Shown: in pieces, positions 36,808 through 48,408 of the stretch
How the letters are laid out: each line of letters begins with the position of its first letter
Position numbering within the stretch: the first letter of the stretch is position 1
Source of the DNA: Labyrinthula sp. Ha
Taxonomy: Eukaryota > Sar > Bigyra > Labyrinthulida > Labyrinthulaceae
DNA: 64,000 nt
NCBI GenBank assembly: GCA_015227615.1
Contig: JAALGZ010000033.1
Coordinates: forward strand, 248,001-312,000
Direction of reading: 5' to 3'
Made by a program: the position numbers and the translations under genes
The notes under the pieces: model-generated
Database searches by the model: none
What the model was told of the DNA's origin: nothing
Seen by the model: the letters and a program-made list of their open reading frames with translations, nothing else

Positions 36808-39099
36808 TGGACGATTTCATTGGTTGCTCTGTCGAATTGTATACTAGCTTTGACACGTCAGCAGACAATCACGAAGAAACGTACTTCGGCTCTGTACATC
36901 GAGTTTGACAGATATTGTATTAGTAGCACAAATAAGTACCCAAATAAGAAATCATTCACAAACATAAAAGACTTCTACATGCAAATATTTTTGTCTAATG
37001 AAAACATCTCCTTCAGAAACAACCCCAAAATGTTATACACTCAGAATAACACAGAGGGTAATACAGAAAGGCGAAAAGCATTTTCACGCTAGGTGGTAAT
37101 TTTCCGCAGATATCGTTGTCATTCAAATTTCAGGATATCGATTCTACTCCCCGACTAATTAAGTTCATGATAGGGACCTAAAAAAAATTCAAGTGTAACA
37201 AACTTGCACAAGGCTCAGATTAACAGAGCAAAACCATTTTAGGTAATAGGTTAATTATAGATGAAGCTGAAGAGATTAAAAATTAACTTACAAGGTTTGA
37301 AGAGCAATTAAAAAATAATTTAATGAAATATTTTGCAATTCTCTTCCCAACTCTATTAAACTGATATAATTTTTGTGCAACAAGAGAAACATGGAGCTTT
37401 TGAACTTGGTACATTAATTTTGTCAAAGCTATGTAAGATTATTGACGAAAACTAAAAATAATTTTTTACTCAACCTTAGTCTCCTTTTAATTATCAATAT
37501 ATATAAATAGTAAGCTGGACCAAATTATGCTTGACGCAATAATCCAAAATATTTATTGAAGATCTAACTACTAACAAGAATTGAAACGGCAGATTCAAGA
37601 GGGTCGCATATAGAGATCCCAATTGATTTATTAATTTTACTATTGCCTAAAGTTGATATACTTATGATGAGCAAAGTTTACACAAGATTTTTCATTCATT
37701 TTTGATATTCAAGCAATAACTAGAAGAAATTCAGAAGTATTCAATATGATTAAAAACCCCAAGCTTTCTGTTGATAATAAGAACCAAAACAAGATTCAGT
37801 TGATTATAGATGATTATATTCAAGACTATGTTTTAGGCGCATAACTCGGAGAAGTAATCGCGGAGCACATATGATAATTAATTATTTACTGGATGCTCGA
37901 AACAGATGAAAAAATGTTGTGGCTTTGCAATTGAGTATATAATTAAAGTATAAATTTTTAACCAAAGTTTTAGACATTTTTTACCCATAAAATTAGCTAC
38001 CAAGTACTAATATCTCTTTCAGGAGCCTTAGGCAGCTCAGAGCAAAGGGTGATTCATTATTGACCTTCAATTAGAGGAGAATAAGAGCTGAGTATAAGCT
38101 ATTATTTCAGGTTTCTGCAAAGATAAAAGAGATTTTCATCTTTGGGCTAGAAACTCTGCTATGCTAGAAGCTGTATATCTATTCATGATAAGCGGAAAAC
38201 TCTAGAGTTTTCTCCTAGAAAATTGAAGAGCTATTGGTACGGATCTGAGAAATATATGAAGCCTCTTATAATCTTTTTAGAAACAAGTCGTGGAACCCTT
38301 CTCAGATTCACAAGGAAAAGGTTAACCCAAAGATATAGATGTATTCCACAGGTGGTCAAAGGGTTGCTTAATATAGTCTCGTATTGAGCAAACATCTCAA
38401 AAGATGCTACGAAGTAGTGTATTTGAAGAAACAGGGCGTATAATCATATGATTGTAAAAACTGATTAAATTTACTAAAGTACATTAGATAGTGAAATGCC
38501 GTGAAGAAAATCTAGGCAAAGATGTAGAACTTTAGTTCAGGAATATATTTTCCAAGAAACTTAAGAATATAGGGATGTGGAAAAAGAAAATTTTATACGT
38601 ATTTAGAGTTTATGGTGTGAAAGTACCGCATTACGAGGGAATGAAGTGGATCTAGTTAAAAGTGATAGATTTTTTAATGACGCCATTTTTGTTTTTTTCA
38701 TATATATCCTGTAAAGCCTACAGTATTCCTTGGATATATAGCTCCTTAAATACATTTACTTGATATTCAGAAAATTGTTAACTAGGTTAGTGAAGTCGAT
38801 TTCAGAGAAAGTGTATACCATTATTCAATTAGATAGGTTACATCTCAAACTAATACAGGTGAAGGAAAGAGTATAAAAGTGTTACATGACATTGTTCTCG
38901 TAAAAATAAAACATAATCTGGCTTTAAAAGAACATTGATAAAATCCGACCAAGTATCGCTTGTCGAAGTAAAATTATAACCATAAACAGGAATCATAGAC
39001 GGAGAACAAATGTCACTAAATATTGATTGTGAAATATGAAGTTGAATAGTAGTGCGTCATTGAGCTATGTACTAAAGATATGCTCAGTTGAAAGAATCT
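36808..39099. other. Start of gene desert, no recognisable feature
   Basis: A+T-rich sequence with frequent stops in all frames. An open frame on the + strand just after the CSA-like start (36820-37092) lacks an early ATG and any family motif. Parts beyond about 38100 may already belong to the copia fossil that follows. Confidence 0.4.
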
Positions 39100-40080
39100 A
39101 GTGCGTCATATGTGCAAGCTTAGGGGAAGTGGACATTACCAATGAAACAGGCCCTTGGTTATAGGGAAAACAAAAACAAAATGCTATGTAGAAGCAATCT
39201 TGATTGCAAAATCATTGTGCTAAATGTTACACGAATCCGGCACTTAGAAAAAAACTCTTCTGGAAACAGAATAGATAGCGATAGGACCTATTGCTAAAGG
39301 GACGAAGAGAAAAATTTATACTGTTTCGCTCCATTTATATGGTTCTTTTGATTTCCTGAAATAGAAAACCTGCGCCGTCTTCAGAAAATTGTATATTTAT
39401 ATGGGTAGAAGATTCTTGCTTTTACATAGCGGCCTATAATGTAGTCCAAATACATTCCTAAAGCTTTGAAAACTCGGGTAGAAAAGTGATTCGAAACATG
39501 AATTATTGTGAAATTTTATATTCGCGGACGGAAAATAAACTTATTTGCAGTATAAAATGATTACACAAGATGATCTCTTGAAAGGATTGGATAGAAAATA
39601 ACTAGGAATGAACTTTACATTGAACCGAGAGTCGAGATGATATACAATATTTTATCTATAGAAGTACTCCGACAAAAAGATTGTTGAGGTTCGAAGGGCC
39701 TCTTAGATAATGTGATTGAAAATTCACAAATGTTAAGCTAAACAGGGTATAAGTATACTTCTAAATCCAAATTTCATGTGAATAGGATCAGGTTCCAGAA
39801 TATATTTCTTAGATCTCCCAAGTTTTATGGAAAGCTTGTTTATTCAATTAAAATTATCAGTTGAATGATACATTGAGTCTAATGGAACACTTTCTTATTC
39901 AAAAAGAAGAGAGAACAAAATTATCATAATTTGTTGGAGATGTTGCAATTTTAGTCCATGGTATAAACTATGCCTAACTAGTCTTTATTGAAAATAATAC
40001 TGAAACCAAAATTAGTTCGTTGAGCATTTAGGTTGATGCTAAATATGTAAGTTACCGAGATTAACCCCAGGAATATATTT
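39100..40080 (+). mobile_element. Ty1/copia fossil (integrase and reverse-transcriptase parts), old
   Basis: Fragments in copia order on the + strand: an integrase-like stretch around 39150-39450 (with IAIGPIAKGTKRKIYTVSLH and YGSFDFLK, matching the copia pattern before the DDYSR-type motif) and a reverse-transcriptase-like stretch around 39820-39990 (with GDVAILVHGI at the position of YVDDILILG). Many breaks; heavily decayed and clearly older than the element at 45-47 kb. Ends and terminal repeats not found, so the true extent may be larger. Confidence 0.42.
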
Positions 40081-43000
40081 CTGTTCTTCTAAAATTCTGA
40101 AAATGTTCATATTAATAACCCTAATTTTTCAAGAAAGAATACAAGATATGAACTTCTTTAATTCTTATATTACATATATGCACCTACTTGAAGTATCAGG
40201 AACTCTGGAAGCCATACATTGAAAATATCTCCTACTGTAAGGATAGTGCAGTTACATAGTGAGATCTATTACCGACATCACCTAACAAGAAACTATACAA
40301 AGCGTCCAAGAGCTAAAAACACCTATAATTCTAACTAAGCCAATGTTTGAGATTTTGAGTTCTTAAGATTTTATTTAATCCAGAATCTTTACCGCAAAAA
40401 AAATGACCCAGGGTGAAAATACCATTAAAGCCATCGAATAAATGGCCAATCCTTTTCTAACCCATCTCCGCAAACAGAATTACATAGATGAACATAATCT
40501 TCATCTTCAAGCAAGATTCCGGCGTGTACTCCGAACACAAATGCAAAAAGTGATAATAGAGAAAGTACAGGTAAATTAAACCAAAGCTAGAATTGGTTAT
40601 ACTATCGAGAAAACAATAAGAATAGAGTGCCTAGAATCCAGTTAGAATAGACAGTACCAACGAAAGCTAGAATGGTTATATGTGGAAACTCTAGTGTGCC
40701 ATCAATTAGTGAGGCTAATTATTAGATAGTACATTATTTCATCGCCCGCTTCCGTTCAACATGTGAAAATATGCAATACTTCTTTCTAAACATTCGAAGG
40801 ATCACATCAAGGTTCTATTTTCTAGATATGATATTTTTTTACCCGATTCTTTTGGGATATATCGTTATTTGAAATAGATAAGGGAAAATATTATACTCAC
40901 ATAACCTAATGTTATCCAAATTTTTCCTCTCGGGGTGTTGTGACATCTTCATTTTATCTTATAATATTCCCTGAAATATTTATAAGTCAACTGCTAGGTA
41001 GCCTTTATTTGTTTAGAGTAGAGTTTAGGTTTGATTTCTGTACTTGGCTGTGATTGTCTGCTTACATCAATATTTGGTAACTTTATCGTAGAGCGGGTCA
41101 TAATACTAAGTTCCATGACATAGCAATAGATATCGGAAACCTTTACAACCTATGATGCTTGAATTGGAGGACATATAAACTGCTTATGACCATATCCTTC
41201 CATCTTCCCTTAGCTTAGCAGAAGGTTTTTCCTCAGAGAACACTATGCTGAGTTCCAAATCAGGGGTTTAGTTATCTATAAGCAAACCCAGTACTCAACC
41301 AAATTATTTAGAAACTTGAAACATACTCAAATACTTGTCAATGATTTGCAGTTTTATCCACTTCACATGTAAATGAATCTAATTACTCTCGTGTATGATA
41401 GCAGGGTTGACATCGGCGCAAATCTTGTCTCTAAATAGATGTTTCGTCTTCCCCCTTAGTACCCACACATTTTAGTTTTTGGCATCTGTTTGAGCTCAAA
41501 CTAGGATATAGAATATTTCTCAGAGGGTTGCGTGTGCTATCAGAAGGGTTCAGTCAATATAACATTCTATATTAGCTTTAGCCACTTTCACTCTTCTAGT
41601 AACATATATGACTCTATTTTCATAATTTGAAAATTTTTTAATATTTAAATGAATAGTTCTGCCAAATTGACATTTTCTCTGGGATTATTTCACACATATT
41701 AAAACCTGAAAACCTTTGTTTAAATAGTTGCCTTTATCTCATATTGGGTTCTTAAAACCGACATGCAAGTTGAAGCAATATATGTCATATTCAAAGATAA
41801 TCTAATGGCTTGGAACAGTTCTCATCTGCGGTACTCTTTATGGTATTGAAAGTTTTGTTAATACTGAGGAACATCCTAGTAGGTCTACCAATATGAAGAA
41901 ATCCTCCTCAAACACCTTTCCCACTTCTTAATAAGAGTATATAGTTCATACTGTATTTAACTCCAACCTTCTGACTAAGATATTGCCATACATTACTTTG
42001 CAATGATAGTTACACTTATTTTTTTTGCAGTTTGATGTTTGGTACATCTTACGTACTCTAAAAATATATTCTGGATTGCGGGTTGATAACAGTAGACATT
42101 TCCCTATCCGCATCATGTTCAACACTAAACCCTTATATACACCTCAAGCCACAAGCTTGGATCTTGTATACCCCAATTATTATGGGACGTTCCTTTGACG
42201 AGAAAATATACATTCGATGTTTCTCAGACTACATGTCAGTAAAGCATTGTGGCTGAAATATTCGATTCTTCGCATACCCATAAACCTTCAGAATTATTTA
42301 TTCATCGAGATGCAACATTATTACTCAATTTCTAGAAAAGTAATAAAATTTGCTTCATATTTTATCCGAACATGTCCTGCCACAACTCGGAACAAAAAGT
42401 TTCAAAGTTTGGTGTCCTAGGTCTCAGATTTGTATAGCTGAGCTTAGCGTCTATCGACCCTGCCAGGTTCTTTGTCTATGCAATTTATACCCAGGCTGCA
42501 CTAAGGGTCTTAAGTTTTTTTACGGCTAAAAATAAGTGCTCGAATGTTACAATTATATACTCTCATGTCCGGTATACTCCCCCAAAATATTTTTACTGCA
42601 AAACATGCCAATGCTCTTTCGATGGGTGCCTCAGCGCCAAAATACTCTTGGTCATCAAAAACTGATGCATTTCGCATATATATCCTCAGCTATCCGAATA
42701 TGTTCATAACTTCTATGACTACCAAAGCGTATATACTGTTATATATTGTTGATTCCACAAGCGGAAACAAACCCTTAAGAGAATCTTTCTTCACTATCTA
42801 TACTATTTATACACCATCCTATTAACACGACACATTTTATTCTTTTCAATATCGGTATGTTGCGGGGACTCCAAACATCAAATTATAATCTTGAAGTGTT
42901 CAAGCTCCAGTATAATGCTATGAAGTCGTTCATTTCAACCAGTGCCTGAACTATTATTTTATGATTCTAATTATATAGCCATATTTCCCCTGTAGCTGCC

Positions 43001-43399
43001 AATGTTGCCCGCAAATTCTAGGCCTTAGCGAGATAGGTATAGAGGTTTTAAAATACTGTGATTTTAATGTTTTCTACAACTTCTAAACATGTACGGGATT
43101 TTTGGGACCTCAGACAATTCTTCTCTGAATGCCCTTTTAAGTAAAACCTAAGAACCGTACAATGTTTGTTATGACCTGGCAAGTTCTTCTTATGAAATAA
43201 TATGTGCTGCAATAGTCTCATTTTCTTGACAGTACTTTTCTATTCATAATTCAGTGGCCCAAGAAATAATTCATTATCTAGAACTAATTGTCTAATTTGA
43301 GGCCTGTGATTTACACCTTTTTAATTACTCACAACAATATTAGTTCTAAAGGGAATAAGTGCAATAACAACCTGTGGTAATTTCAAATGAAAACATGGT
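40081..43399. other. Gene desert between element fossils
   Basis: No supported gene. One isolated coding-like exon-sized frame lies at 40442-40570 (MANPFLTHLRKQNYIDEHNL and onward) directly before a GTAAAT donor-like site, but no partner exon is evident. The + strand between about 41700 and 42830 is C/T-biased with short motif-free frames. Confidence 0.4.
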
Positions 43400-44200
43400 T
43401 AAATAATCCAATAAAACTAGAAGAATAATTCTCCAGAAAGAAGAATGAAGGTGGAAAATGGAAAATAACTGCTCAAATTCTTGATGTCAAAACCTGGGAA
43501 AGGATAGGTTGGTGCCAAGGCAATATTGTAGATAACGACTGGGTATCTGTGGAAAAGGGATGTCGCGTCCTAACTTATTCGCTATAGCCCAAATTCATTT
43601 GGGTTTACTTTAGAAACAATTGTAATTAAACTCACAACTTACAATTTGTGTATTAATACTAGTATCTATTACTTAATTGTGTCAATATATAATTGTAGCC
43701 ACAAACTGTCGGGTATTCCCTGTGCTTTATGATCAAGAAACTACCCCATGATCCATCTGAGGCATTTCAAGTCCGAAAAAATTTGAAGACCATTGTTCAT
43801 GAAACTATATGGTTAACCGAGAACCGAGAAGAAATATTTTTGGTTCATGAAGCAACCTGTCTTCTTCCAGCTCTATGGGTGTTCATCACACGGCAATAGG
43901 GAAAGTGAGGAAAGTTAACCTCAAGAGAGGTCAATCTTAAGATTTTGGGTACTCTTAAAAAAGATGTCATAGTAAATATGATCCTTTCTCACTATGGATA
44001 TGTCAAAACAAAATCATTATGAATGGACAACGATTTTAATTTGCCCAGTAGAGAAAAGAGGGCTTGAAAAAATAAACTTATAATCGTCATGGAAAATGCA
44101 CCGTCGCACTACGGTTTGGGGTCTAAGTTACAGAAGGTAATGCATTCTGGATAATTTTACTGCTTTTATGCACTGCAGTGAGTATTCCATTCTTGAGATA
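43400..44200 (+). mobile_element. Decayed IS630/Tc1-mariner-like transposase relic
   Basis: On the + strand, broken frames read WKITAQILDVKTWERIGW (possible N-terminal DNA-binding part, about 43460), FLVHEATCLLPALWV (position of the first DDE carboxylate motif, DE-x-x-F-x-L, here with His), KILGTLKKDVIVNMILSHYG, and LIIVMENAPSHYG (second carboxylate motif, usually MDNAPSH, here with Glu) at about 44080-44120. The order and spacing fit an IS630/mariner DDE transposase. Numerous stops and frame changes and the altered acidic residues show it is dead. Terminal inverted repeats were not identified. Confidence 0.42.
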
Positions 44201-45135
44201 GAATAGGGCACAAAGAAAGCCTACAAAGGGGGTAACAGGTTTTGAATTATAAGCTGTTTGTTGGCAACCACTTCTAGAAATTCCATGACTGAGTTAAGTT
44301 TTTAGAAATTACAATAATTTCCTTTGCAAATATTGAGAAATCTGGCCAAGTACGTTTCCGAAAGTTTATGGAAAATAAGTCTTTACTTCCAGACTGTTGC
44401 AAACTAGTAATACCTTCACCTCGGTGGTACATATTGCTATTAGTTTACTCAGGTTGTATTAAGCTGAAACAGATTGTTTTATTTACTTGCTAAGGTTTTC
44501 TTGATCGCTGTTTTCCTAAAGCTAGTTTTTTCAATTAACTTTCCTTACCAGCTTATTGTGCATTTTTGTCCTTTCAAGCAGCCGTCCATCGGAGATTAAA
44601 AAATACTGGACGAAGCTTGAGAAGCGAGTTCTATATGGTAAAAATCTGTATTAAGTCTTTATTTATTTTAGTATTAAGACAATATTGATCTTAGCTGTGA
44701 TATTTGAAACCAACTTCTTGAAAAAGTGTTTACACTTTAACCACAACCACGATCATGTAAGCCACTACAACTATACATGAATATGAACCAACACCAACTT
44801 CGCCATGCTAAAGGAAAACATTAAAACCAACAGCAGTTAGTTACAGAATCTTACTTGGAGAATGGAAACTCTTCTAGATTAGGGTTTGGTAGCTGGCCTT
44901 TGATATAACTATTTGAAACTTTAAAAACAACATTTAATCTACCTCGTACAGTTACGTGAGGATTCAATAAATATTTTGGGAAGGTGACATGCCACTAAAT
45001 GAGATACCTTTCTCATAAATTTACTCAAGAATAGTTTTGAAACCTATCCAAATATAACCACAAATTTTTGGATGTAAATTTACCATCCTGTGCACACCAG
45101 TTTCATATGGTTAAACAAAGCTAATATGATACACG
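44201..45135. other. Spacer between transposon relics
   Basis: A+T-rich sequence with no open frame of note and no repeat identified. The outermost part, about 45070-45135, has one short string (CATCCTGT) equidistant from the TIR on both sides of the next element, but alignment there is otherwise poor. Confidence 0.35.
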
Positions 45136-45463
45136 ACATGGCCAATCAAATCTGCAATTTGACAAATTTTGGCCATTCAAACCTACAATTTGCCACTTCA
45201 GTTTAAAATTCACATTTAAACAGGCAATCAAACCTTCAATGTGAGAATATTACATGGAAATTTTTCGATAGACACATTTGTAAAAACTTGAAGGATACAC
45301 CATATAGACGCATAGAGAGGGATACGTGGCCCATGTCACATGTGCATAGTCTAAAAGATTTCAACCTTTTAACTTATTCCACTTTTAAACTTGAGAATAT
45401 ATATTTCCACATAACCTATACCATCTTAGTGTTGAGCAAACACATTTTCTTTAATTCTGGGGT
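45136..45463 (+). repeat. Left terminal inverted repeat with three internal motif copies
   Basis: Outer boundary taken at ACATGG, where pairing with the right copy begins. The inner 200 bp are almost identical to the right TIR; over about 100 bp (around 45297-45400) I see no difference, while the outer 60 bp differ at many positions. Three related 22-bp motifs lie inside at 45140, 45171 and 45222 (GGCCAATCAAATCTGCAATT, GGCCATTCAAACCTACAATT, AGGCAATCAAACCTTCAATG, each followed by TG), candidate transposase-binding direct repeats. Confidence 0.8.
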
Positions 45464-46589
45464 TTGATTAACTAATCTCCCCTGCATAAGCACGATTCCT
45501 AAGTAAAGAAGTTCCTAGAAAATGTAATTTGCACTTTATTGAACCATTTCTACAGTGCGCTACAGTGATCAAATCAAAGCTTTCTCTTGCCTACAGTTCC
45601 ATTAACCCTGTTCGATGTTCTGCAAGACTGAAAACTCTATCTCCAGTTGCCAAGCTCTGCAAGTTTTGAGAAACTTTCCGTTTAATTTCAGATATAATCA
45701 ATGCCAAACTCCTTTCACACGAATAAGATGAAGCAATTTAATGATCTAATCTTAAAAACTGTACAGCGGCTTGAATCTCTTGAGTAAAAGGTTCTTCAAA
45801 CCTACTCTGGGAATGGGTATTATCTAAGACAATGGTAACGACATACATCGCAACTCCCCTTTCAATTGCTGAAACAAAAACAGATAGAATACTTAAATCT
45901 TGACCAGCTTTTTTAGTAGTTCCACACCTCCTGATAAATTTATGACTCCAAAATCCTCTGATATGGCACCAAAAATTTGCAAATTTACCCCTCTGGAATT
46001 CAACTGTTTTCCTAAAGCCCTAGTTTCTCTCTTTGATCAATTCTTCTTCCTTCACAAGAAGGGTTGAAATTCGTTTCATCAACAAAAATGATAGTTTTTC
46101 CTTTTCTTTCAAAGCTCATGAAGGTTTCTACAAAGTTTCTTTGTTTAAGTTTGGTTGCTTTGCTGTTGGCTCCAAGTGGCTGATAAAAACAAGCTTGCAT
46201 AGTAAAGTCATGACATTCAGAGCCCCATTTACTGTCAAAGAAGAAACTTTAAGGGCCCTGCTTTCATCTTTGTGGCTAAATTGACATATGAGCTTTCCAT
46301 GAAGGGTAGAGATAGTAATTCTCGAGGTTAGTTCCTGGTGTTGCTTTAAAAAGTTCAAATACTCCTCGTTGGCCTTTTTTTAATCTGGCACCACGACAAC
46401 GCTTAGCAATGGGGACTCCATCATCTTTTTCAGTGGCTTTTCCCCTGGATCTAACTGTACAACAGGAATCCACTCACAACTTTACTTCTTCCTTTCAGTT
46501 CCCCCAAAAGTATCTAAGTCTCACAAGCTTTTTCTTCTGTTCTCTACTTGCTCTTGGTCCAAAAGTCATCTTGGGTTTCAAGAAACTAA

Positions 46590-46916
46590 TCCGAGTATAA
46601 AAGAAAATCTGCTTGCTCAACACTAAGATGGTATAGGTAATGTGGAAATACCTATTCTCAAGTTTAAAAGTGGAATAAGTTAAAAGGTTGAAATCTTTTA
46701 GACTATGCACATGTGACATGGGCCACGTATCCCTCTCTATGCGTCTATATGGTGTATCCTTCAACTTTTTACAAATGTGTCTATCCGAAAATTTCCATGT
46801 AATATTCTCACATTGAAGGTTTAATTGCCTGTTTAAATGTGAATTTTAAACTGAAGTGGCAAATTGTAGATTTCATTGACCAACTCTTGCCAGATTGCAG
46901 ATATGGTTGCCCATGT
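46590..46916 (-). repeat. Right terminal inverted repeat
   Basis: Reverse complement of the left TIR from CCATGT (46911-46916) inward to about 46590. It carries the counterparts of the three internal motifs; the outer two are more diverged here. No clear TA or longer target duplication could be fixed because the outermost ends have drifted. Confidence 0.78.
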
Positions 46917-47196
46917 TGTAAATTTACATGTAACATGCTGTAAACAAGCCACTCATTCAACAGGATGTCCCGAAATTTAAAATAGCAGCCTTTCAAAGCT
47001 CATTCCTAATCAAACCTCTACTTTTAGTAAGTTGCGGCAACAGTAAGCTCAGTTTCGGCAAAGTCAAAAAGACTGAAATAATTCACAGTGCGACATTACT
47101 CTATAGCTAATATTCTTCCAGATCTCGGGAAAACGACAAAGGAAATCAAACATAGCCGACCAACAGATCAGTTTCGAGAATTTCCTGATTGAAACT

Positions 47197-48281
47197 ATGG
47201 AGAAAAATAAAATTTTATTTAATAAATTTCCAAAGATTGAACTTCATGCTCATTTAAACGGAAGTGTAAGTGTTGCGACCTTGCAAGAACTGCTCGAAAT
47301 TGACCCTCATCTCGTCTCGGTACTTTTCCTAACTTTTGTAATGTTTAGGAAGATGATTTGACCAAGTTTCATACATTACGAGAAAATATGAATAACTTTG
47401 GCAATAAAACAACAGAAGAAATACTAGATGAGTGTTTCTTTCTTTTCAAAATAATTCATCAAATAGTTGTTACGAAAGAAGCACTCGAGTTTATTACTAA
47501 ATCTGTTATTGAAGATTTTGCTGCAGATAATGTTATTTATTTAGAAATAAGAACCACACCAAAAAAAACACCATACATGTCAAAAAAAGAATATTTAAAA
47601 ACCTTTCTCGCTCAAGTGGATAAGTCAAACCAAGATCTAGATATTCAATCTAGAGCAATTATTTCAATAGACAGAAGCAAATCGTTAAAAGAGGCAAGAG
47701 AGAACTTGCGACTTGCACAACACTTCCGAGAAAAGTTTCCGAACCTTGTTGTTGGTATTGATTTTTCTGGGAATCCAAATGAGGGAAATTTTTCAGATTT
47801 CTTACCAATTTTAAAACATGCCAGAAACTTAGGGTTCAAGATAACTGTTCACTGTGGTGAAGTATTAAATGAAAAAGAAGTAGATAATATTCTTAATTTT
47901 TCTCCAGAACGACTTGGACATTGTTTATTCGTTTCTTCTGAGCAAATGAAGAAAATTAGGAAACAAAATATTCCAGTTGAAGTTTGTCCTAGTTCAAATA
48001 TGATTACTCTTGGTTTAAAAGATTTATCTCAACATCCTGGTTTGAATACTTGGTTGCAGACTAACCAAAATATTACTATTTGCACAGATGATAGTGGAAT
48101 AATGAATACAGCGTTATCTCAAGAAACAAACCTCGTGCTAGATGCTTTTCATATTAATTTTGATACCTTACTCAATATTGTTTTCAACTCTGTAAATTTT
48201 GCCTTCTGTAATGTCAAAACAAAACATCAGATTTTGCAAAAACTTGTGCAGTGGAAAAAAGCTACCGTTTCAAGAATGTAG
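47197..48281 (+). CDS. Adenosine deaminase-like protein (ADAL/MAPDA type), 2 exons
   Basis: Hydrolytic deaminase of the ADA superfamily; the ADAL branch removes the N6-substituent from N6-methyl-AMP and related nucleotides in the cytosol. Exon 1 is 47197-47319 (41 codons), intron 47320-47348 is 29 nt (GTACTT...GTTTAG), exon 2 is 47349-48281; total 351 residues, the usual ADAL length (about 350). Zinc and catalytic motifs are complete: ELHAHLNGS (His17, His19), HCGE (His209, Glu212), ERLGHCLF (His232), VEVCPSSN, and CTDDSGI (Asp288-Asp289). The TDDSG form with following LSQE matches ADAL rather than classical ADA (TDDP). The ATG is 22 codons before the metal site, as usual. The gene converges on the phosphatase gene, with 127 bp between stops. 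Substrate is inferred from the branch. Confidence 0.92.
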
Positions 48282-48408
48282 ATCAAGTACTAATAAAATG
48301 TCAGAAATTAGTTTCTATGAAGCTACCTTATTTACACGCTTTTCAGACAGTAGAACCAAAATTTTTAATGCAGCTTGAACCAAACCATTGTTTCAATTCA
48401 ACCTGAAC

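Larger units (their letters stand above)
45136..46916 (-). mobile_element. IS630/Tc1-mariner-family DNA transposon with long terminal inverted repeats
   Basis: Two inverted repeats of about 327 bp (45136-45463 and 46590-46916) enclose about 1.1 kb of minus-strand transposase-like sequence. The interior reads, in order, NEEYLNFLKQHQELTSRI (end of DNA-binding part), KTIIFVDETNFNPSCEGRR (first Asp motif, FIDET-type, about 46050-46100), SILSVFVSAIERGVAMYV, then VTIVLDNTHSQSRFEEPF (second Asp motif, about 45800-45850) and IASSYSCERSLALIISEIKR at the place of PYSPMLNPIE-type third-carboxylate motifs. Both Asp motifs are intact but the third region is altered and the frame is interrupted several times, so this copy is not autonomous now. 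Total length about 1.8 kb is normal for the superfamily; the long TIRs containing repeated motifs resemble the IR/DR arrangement. Confidence 0.82.

Noticed and set aside
36820-37092. + strand open frame of 90 codons opposite the CSA-like start
   Set aside because: No early ATG, no motif, and composition like spacer; likely chance.
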